This document shows positions 59,231 to 64,000 of a DNA stretch of 64,000 nucleotides, piece by piece (position 1 is the stretch's first letter; each line of letters begins with the position of its first letter). The position numbers were made by a program, and so were the translations under genes. The stretch covers positions 1,488,001-1,552,000 of the forward strand of contig CM049985.1 in assembly GCA_016630955.3 (NCBI GenBank), in the 5' to 3' direction. The notes under the pieces were generated by a model. That model worked only from the letters and a program-made list of their open reading frames with translations, was not told the origin of the DNA and ran no database searches. Source of the DNA: Didymella arachidicola. Lineage: Eukaryota > Ascomycota > Dothideomycetes > Pleosporales > Didymellaceae.

Positions 59231-59850
59231 GACAGCCGCCTTCACGATGGGGACGCTGAACAACAAGGATGGCTGCCGGATGTGGGCATGTGTCCGGCAG
59301 CAGCATCCGAGAGGCCTGCCATGGCTCCCATGACGCCGGTGGAGGAGAGGTTCCATCGATGAGGGAGGCGTTGGGGGTGGTTGATTGTCATGGAGTGTTG
59401 AAAGAGTTGCGTTGAGGGTGATGTTTGATTGATGAAGTGTTGTTTGAAGGATTCTGCACTAGAGGGGACGGATTGGTGGCGAATGATGGTTGGATTGTTC
59501 TGGGTTGAAGAGGAAGGAGTGTTGATGGAGTGTTGATGGAGTGTCTGCCTGGATTATTCTTATCGTCTGCCACATGCGTCATTAGGCACTTTATGTAGTT
59601 GAGCGTCGGCGTTCTGCATGGTGTGGAGGCGCGGTGCTGTATCTGTAAGACTGTTATGTGTCTTGTTGGATTGCTTAGTTGTATTTATAGTCTAGTGTTC
59701 AAGTGTTGATAAGATGTAGCCGTATTTCTTGTACTATGCTGTTGCTCCTGCTTGGGCAGCGGTGGATTCTGGCCATCACAGACTCACTCGATTGACCTGC
59801 TCGAGCACTTCATACAGGTCGACACGAGAATGCCCGCGTATGGGGAATAG
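59231..59850. other. tail-to-tail gap, 620 bp
   Basis: Between the large protein and ES2 stop codons. A run of short GTGTTGATGGA-type repeats lies at about 59390-59545. No gene. Confidence 0.45.
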
Positions 59851-60667
59851 TCATGTCTTCTTCCGCCCTCGCGAGACAGGCGTCCAGTCCTGGATTTTGC
59901 TGCTGCTGCTGCTGCTGCTGCTCCCAAACCCCCCTCCTCCCCCTCCCCCGCCTGGGCGCGGCGTCTTGCCCATCCTGTCGAGCAGCCTCTGCGCTGCGGG
60001 GGTCAAGTCGGCCCTGGCCTTGCGGCCCGGCGTGTGCGCACCCAGTCTCTGGGCAGGCGTGGGGGCAGACAGGAAGCGCGGCGTCTCGCTGGCGAAGATG
60101 CCGAGGCCTTTGGCGAGGGGTGCTGGTTTCCCGCTCAGTCCTGGCGCCGCGCGCTTCGCCCCGATGCTGTCGACCATCTTGTGGTGCAGCTTCTCCCTGT
60201 CGCTCGCCTCGGCCATGTGGAAGGGCGTGGCGCGACTGGCGCTCACGCCAAAGCGCTCGAGCAGGTCCTCGGGCGCATCGTCAGAGTCGTCGGCGGGCTC
60301 GGGCGCGTGCGCATCCACGAAGGCGTAGCCGTTGACGCGCGGGGTCTCGCTGCCCGTGTATCCACCCTCGCTCGCGGCGAGGCGTGGACGGCCAGACACG
60401 GCGTCGCGGACGGCAGAGAGGGTGGGGCTCGCGGGGCGGTGCGGTGGTGCGTCGCTGTCGGCGGGCAGGCGGGTGTTTGCGTAGACGGTGTGCTTGGGGG
60501 GCGCGAGGGAGCGGGCTTCTGCGCGCGCGCGGGCCGTGGGCGCCCAGGACTCGACCGAGTCGGGCATGAACATGAGCGTGTTGAAGGCCGTGTGCTTGTG
60601 CATGGTGGGCGCGGCGGGGCGGTCGTCGAGGTTCTGCGAGGGCCGGACGGCGAGCGCCGTGTTGTTT

Positions 60668-60701
<34 letters not shown>

Positions 60702-61377
60702 GGTGTTTCTGCTGGGCGAGGCGCTGCTTGGAGGCGTAGCGGTTGCCGTCGTGCAGCCAGGCGTGCTTGTCGAACCTGCGCTGGTTCTGCTTGTCGACGA
60801 GGGCGCTGAACGACTCCTGGTCTTCGGACGTGTACTTGGCCTGGAACGCGTTGAGCGACATGTTGAGATCGCCCGTGTCCAGCGTCCCCAGCCCATCGCC
60901 GTCCCCGTCCCCGTCCCCGTCCCCGTCCCCGTCCCCGTCCCCGTCCCCGTCTTCGTCGCCGTCGCCGTCGCCGTCGCCCGCCTCCGTGCCTGCTCCCCCA
61001 ACGGGCGTGTCGGCGCCCCACGCGCTGGGCGTCTTGTCCGCCGCGCCTGCGTCGGGCCGGCGACGCAGCCTCGTCCTGTCCGCCGCCCGCCGCTGCGCAT
61101 ACGGCAGCGGCGTCATGGCCTGGGTGAGCTTCTTGCCGGACTCGCGGATCCACGCCTTGTCCTTGCTCTCGAGCGCATTCAGGTACTCGCGCTGCGCATC
61201 CGCCTCGGCCAGCCCGGGGAAGAAGTCGCGGCGCACAATGTGAGAGATGGCCGACACATACGTGTCTTCGTCCAGCACGATCGACGGGCGCTTGATGCGC
61301 TTCGGCGCGGGCGGCGGCGCCATGAGTGCACCGGCGGCGCTGCGCTTTGTGAGCGCCTGGGAGTCGGACAAGCTCAT
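59851..61377 (-). CDS. ES2/Bis1 (DGCR14) nuclear protein
   Basis: Single exon, 508 residues from the Met at 61377; the longer in-frame extension upstream is not conserved. The N-terminus, KRIKRPSIVLDEDTYVSAIS followed by HIVRRDFFPGLAEADAQREY, is the ES2 signature, and SLNAFQAKYTSEDQESFSAL, FDKHAWLHDGNRY, NTLMFMPDSVES and FGVSASRATPFHMAEASDRE with LHHKMVDSIGAKRA follow as expected. ES2/DGCR14 is a nuclear protein associated with the spliceosome C complex in animals; fission yeast Bis1 is the homologue. Three lineage-specific low-complexity insertions interrupt it: a Gly-Asp run, an Ala run, and Gly then Ser runs near the C-terminus, all encoded by simple DNA repeats (see 60896-60978 and others). 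The GC-rich strand opposite is open in several frames, none real. Confidence 0.93.
59899..59923. repeat. CTG trinucleotide run in ES2 (Ser)
   Basis: About eight CTG (AGC on the coding strand) in tandem, encoding the Ser run near the ES2 C-terminus; adjacent C-rich sequence encodes the Gly run. Confidence 0.9.
60668..60702. repeat. GCG/CGG trinucleotide run in ES2 (Ala)
   Basis: About 11 copies of the trinucleotide, encoding the Ala run in the middle of ES2. Confidence 0.92.
60896..60978. repeat. CCCCGT-type repeat in ES2 (Gly-Asp)
   Basis: Tandem GTCCCC units with GTCGCC/GTCTTC variants at the right end, encoding an alternating Gly-Asp run in ES2. Six-base units keep frame. Confidence 0.95.
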
Positions 61378-61796
61378 GCTGTGCGGCGGACGGGTGGCGT
61401 GGCGATGATGTGTGGTTTCGGCGGTGTGGGCGCAAATCAAACGCGCCTGGCTGCCGGTCACGTAGACACGGAGGCTGCTTGCATGTCCATGTTTGGCCAG
61501 TCTGTTTGCAAAGGTTGCGAGTGATGGCGTAGCCGGCCGGCAGAATCCCACCGCCTTTGCATCGTAGCATACTGCATACATCCACGCCAACTCGGCATTC
61601 TGTGAACATCGAAAGCAGAAGGCATAAACAAACGTGGACAGAGAAGCACCAGTAAAGCCCAGACTTGCAGAACGCACTCTCTCTTGCTTTTCGTCGTGGT
61701 ATCATTCAGTCACTAAGCTAGAAGAGCATATGGATACTAAAGCTGTACCCTTTCCTCGCTCGATTCTCTCTCAACCCACCCACTCTTCACACGCGT
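61378..61796. other. ES2 promoter and TIF6 3' region
   Basis: About 420 bp with both genes on the minus strand. No separate gene. Confidence 0.5.
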
Positions 61797-62690
61797 CTAG
61801 TAGAAAGACTCGACCATGGCATCCTTGTGCGTCGTGTTGATGTTGCCTGGATTGCCCTCGCCTAACCTGAAGACGGATTCGACGACCGACAGCTCAGTCG
61901 CTGTTGTGTCCAGACCCGTCACCGCCATCCAGTCGTTCACAACCATGCCAGCACCGACAACCGCGCTACCTCGGTTCACACTGCCCGCCACGAGCGGAAC
62001 CTGGAGCAAACTCGACAGCTCGTCCTGGTCCTGGATCGATGTCTTGGGGTGCACGATGCCACCCTGGTTGCTCAGCGCCATGTACGAGCCTGTGAGAACG
62101 TTGTCCGCGATCGTCTGCCTAAAGACCTCCACACCGAGCACATCTGCTATTATTTCCTCCGTCTCGCGCTCAATGTCTGGGTGGACGAGTGCGACGTGGT
62201 CGTTGCAGCAGATGACGTTGCCGAGCGCTGATAACCTCTCCTCTATCCTCTGGATCTTGACTGTATCGGGTATTGAGTTTCGCAAGTGTTGCAGCTCTTG
62301 GTCGGTTGTGGTCGTGGGAACGAGAAGACCCTTTTTGTTACCGGCCGTCAAGCGGCCGACGATGCGAGTGCCAGCGATGGTAGCGTGGCAGATGGGAATG
62401 ACATCCTGAAGTTCGGCTTCAAAGACACTGCGCGTAGTCTGTCAGCTTCTGCTCTTTTCTATGCTATGCTGTGCTGGGCTGCTAACGCGAGCCTGCCGTG
62501 GGCTCGCATGCGCGGAGCTGCTCGTACCTGTAAAAGTTCTCCGAAGCGCCTACTGCAACAATCGCATAGGCATTGGTAAGTGTGGAAAAGACACCAACTC
62601 TGCGCCACTCGTCAGTAACCTGTGCAAAGGCGCATTTGCCCCGCTCTGCACCTACTCGTTGGAGTTCTCGAATTGTGCGCGGACAGCCAT
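61797..62690 (-). CDS. TIF6: eukaryotic translation initiation factor 6 (eIF6/Tif6)
   Basis: Exons 62690-62656, 62599-62528 and 62427-61797 join in phase to 245 residues, the exact family length. It starts MAVRAQFENSNEVGVFSTLT, then NAYAIVAVGASENFYSVFEA and ELQDVIPICHATIAGTRIVG, NRKGLLVP-like GNKKGLLVPTTTTDQEL, ICCNDHVALVHPDIERETEE and GTMVVNDW-like VGAGMVVNDWMAVTGLDTTA. Tif6 is the ribosome anti-association factor: it binds the 60S subunit in the nucleolus and keeps it from 40S until released by Sdo1 and the Efl1 GTPase. Two small introns split the N-terminal 40 residues. Confidence 0.97.
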
Positions 62691-63815
62691 GATGGAGACT
62701 TTTCTGTGCTACTGCTGTGATGCTGTTGTATGGAAGAAGACGGTGAGAGAGCGAGGCAGGTCAAGTCGCGTGCTGTACAGCTCTTCGGCGTTGCGAAGAT
62801 TTCAGTAGGCGGTAGATCAATTTGTACCAAGAGCGACATCATGTTCTGCCCCACCGCTGCGCACGGGTCACCTTCGACTCATCTTGACGACCACCACGCC
62901 TTCCAGCCTCACCTGCACTTCGCCACATCGTCCTTTCCTAATCCGAAGATGCGCAAACCATGACTACTGGAAAGAGGAGTCATTGCACCGCTGCATGTCC
63001 CCAGCTTCCCTTGGCTCCTCGACCCCCCGAAACATGAAACAGCCTGTCACCGCGCGCAACAGGCAGTACCCGAAAGAGCCTCGTGCGCCCAGCCTAGCGT
63101 TGCACCTTCATGCTAGGATGCATTGATGGCCAGCCCGTCTCCCTCGAATTACCCATGTCGCACAACTAATTGCGAGGTTGAGGCTGTGCAAAAAGCAAAT
63201 GAGTGAGAGTGAAACATCGCGTTGGATTCACGATACTCATTCCCGTGGAACCCTTGTGAAATCATATTGACAGATCATCTTGTGCATCGAGTGTTTATCT
63301 AAAACTACGATTATCAATGGGCTAGCACCATCGCGCTGCCTCTGTGGTGCTGCCTCTGTGGTGCTGCCTCTGTGGTGCTGCCTCAGGGGGTGCAAATCTA
63401 CAATCCCGCCCATCTTATCCGGATCTCAAATCTGGGATATACAAAAAGAAAACTGGCGCGCACGCTGCGGCTGGAATGTACAACAAATGGGTAGTAAGAA
63501 GCAAAATAACGCCCGCTAAGCTATGCAGTATGTGCGCGAGACGCGGCTCGAAAGAAAATGGGCTTTTGTACAACGGCGCGGCCGAAAGTCACTCGAGTCG
63601 AACCCTAGGAGAGCTTCGACCGAGCTTCAGTCGTGGAGCGAGGAAATACATTAACAGGCGTAAAAGGCGTGAGCGAGGTCGTAAAACGGTCGTTATCGAG
63701 AGAGTATGTCGGTATGGTAGGGGTAGATGATGGGTATATGTGTCGGCCATATGGCAGAAAGATTCGCGGTTGGGATCATGTAGATCGGTGATGTAGGTTG
63801 GAAGTGGGAGAGCAC
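62691..63815. other. TIF6 promoter and edge interval
   Basis: 1.1 kb. The only distinct feature is the 14-bp tandem repeat at 63337-63385. No gene supported; the large open frames at 63344-63730 are G/A-rich and without a domain. Confidence 0.5.
63337..63385 (+). repeat. 14-bp minisatellite, 3.5 copies
   Basis: Perfect tandem copies of TGCCTCTGTGGTGC at 63337, 63351 and 63365, with a partial fourth (TGCCTCA). Non-coding. Confidence 0.95.
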
Positions 63816-64000
63816 TCACATCCTGGAAGCCAGGATGCCTAGTGCAACTATGACGCCAACTAGAAGCCTGTTGCTGGTTAGTAAGGAGATCAATATTTTC
63901 GGTTCCAAAATTGCACCTACGTTCCAACTCCTGACATCACTCGGTTCAGGTTGCGCCACCAATTGGCTTTCTGATATGCCTTGTCGTTCACCGTGCCCAT
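63816..64000 (-). CDS. very small single-pass membrane protein, possibly cut by the window edge
   Basis: Exons 64000-63921 and 63867-63816, joined by a GT-AG intron with a CTAAC branch, give 43 residues if the ATG at the very edge is the start. The sequence is amphipathic and basic (KAYQKANWWRNLNRVM), then a hydrophobic helix (LLVGVIVALGILA) and SRM at the end. The Trp-Trp-Arg stretch before a membrane segment recalls small ER or mitochondrial membrane proteins, but I do not recognise a family. Two cautions: more coding sequence may lie beyond the edge, and the last Met-stop overlaps a perfect GTGAGT donor, so another exon could follow. Confidence 0.5.
   Translation of the reverse strand, partial: GHGERQGISESQLVAQPEPSDVRSWNVGAILEPKILISLLTSNRLLVGVIVALGILASRM

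Noticed and set aside
60034..61524. 496-residue open frame on the + strand
   Set aside because: Lies antisense to ES2; GC-rich codon bias leaves the complementary frame open, and the translation is low-complexity without a domain.

Overview
The window is nuclear DNA of a filamentous ascomycete (Pezizomycotina; a Dothideomycete is my best guess, by inference only). The basis is densely packed genes with short GT-AG introns, many with a CTAAC/CTGAC-type branch site, and families typical of these fungi: a secreted M43 protease, a GH17 glucanase with a But2-like tail, a CDC50/LEM3 flippase subunit, LAA1 and FUN19-like SWIRM proteins. No prokaryotic operon, CRISPR array, intact transposon or secondary-metabolite cluster was seen. 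Exon boundaries were derived by hand from splice sites and codon phase; all models given close in frame.

Layout. 0.8-1.9 kb: Myb-like/AT-hook protein (-). 5.6-8.5 kb: SET2 H3K36 methyltransferase (+). 8.7-9.4 kb: HD-domain phosphohydrolase (-). 10.1-11.4 kb: PEX16 (+). 11.8-13.0 kb: RPN8 (+). 13.3-14.1 kb: SWIM zinc-finger protein (-). 14.1-17.1 kb: gene-poor interval with 11 copies of the palindrome CAATTG. 17.1-18.2 kb: FUN19-like SWIRM protein (+). 18.9-20.5 kb: CDC50 family (+). 21.0-21.9 kb: secreted M43 metalloprotease (+). 23.2-23.9 kb: a possible small CaaX membrane protein and a broken tRNA. 24.1-26.1 kb: GH17 joined to a But2-like domain (-). 27.5-28.4 kb: DUF1907 ester hydrolase (-). 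28.7-30.7 kb: kelch membrane protein (-). 32.2-33.0 kb: proteasome alpha5 PUP2 (+). 33.3-33.9 kb: QCR10 (-). 34.5-36.4 kb: MFS transporter (-). 37.1-37.6 kb: conserved fungal unknown (-). 39.0-39.3 kb: PET100 (+). 39.5-40.4 kb: TACO1/YebC (-). 40.7-47.0 kb: LAA1/HEATR5 (+). 48.6-50.1 kb: RAD23 (-). 52.0-53.3 kb: four-TM protein (+). 55.9-59.2 kb: large coiled-coil/proline-rich/RGG protein (+). 59.9-61.4 kb: ES2/Bis1 (-). 61.8-62.7 kb: TIF6/eIF6 (-). 63.8-64.0 kb: tiny membrane protein at the edge (-).

The genes are mainly housekeeping and do not form one pathway. Themes recur: ubiquitin-proteasome function (RPN8, PUP2, RAD23), mitochondrial respiration (QCR10, PET100, TACO1), membrane traffic and organelles (PEX16, CDC50, LAA1), and chromatin/RNA (SET2, SWIRM protein, ES2, TIF6). 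The observations most worth a second look are the GH17-But2 fusion model, the CAATTG cluster, the candidate 25-nt intron in the kelch gene, and the tRNA-like element broken by a 7-bp tandem duplication.
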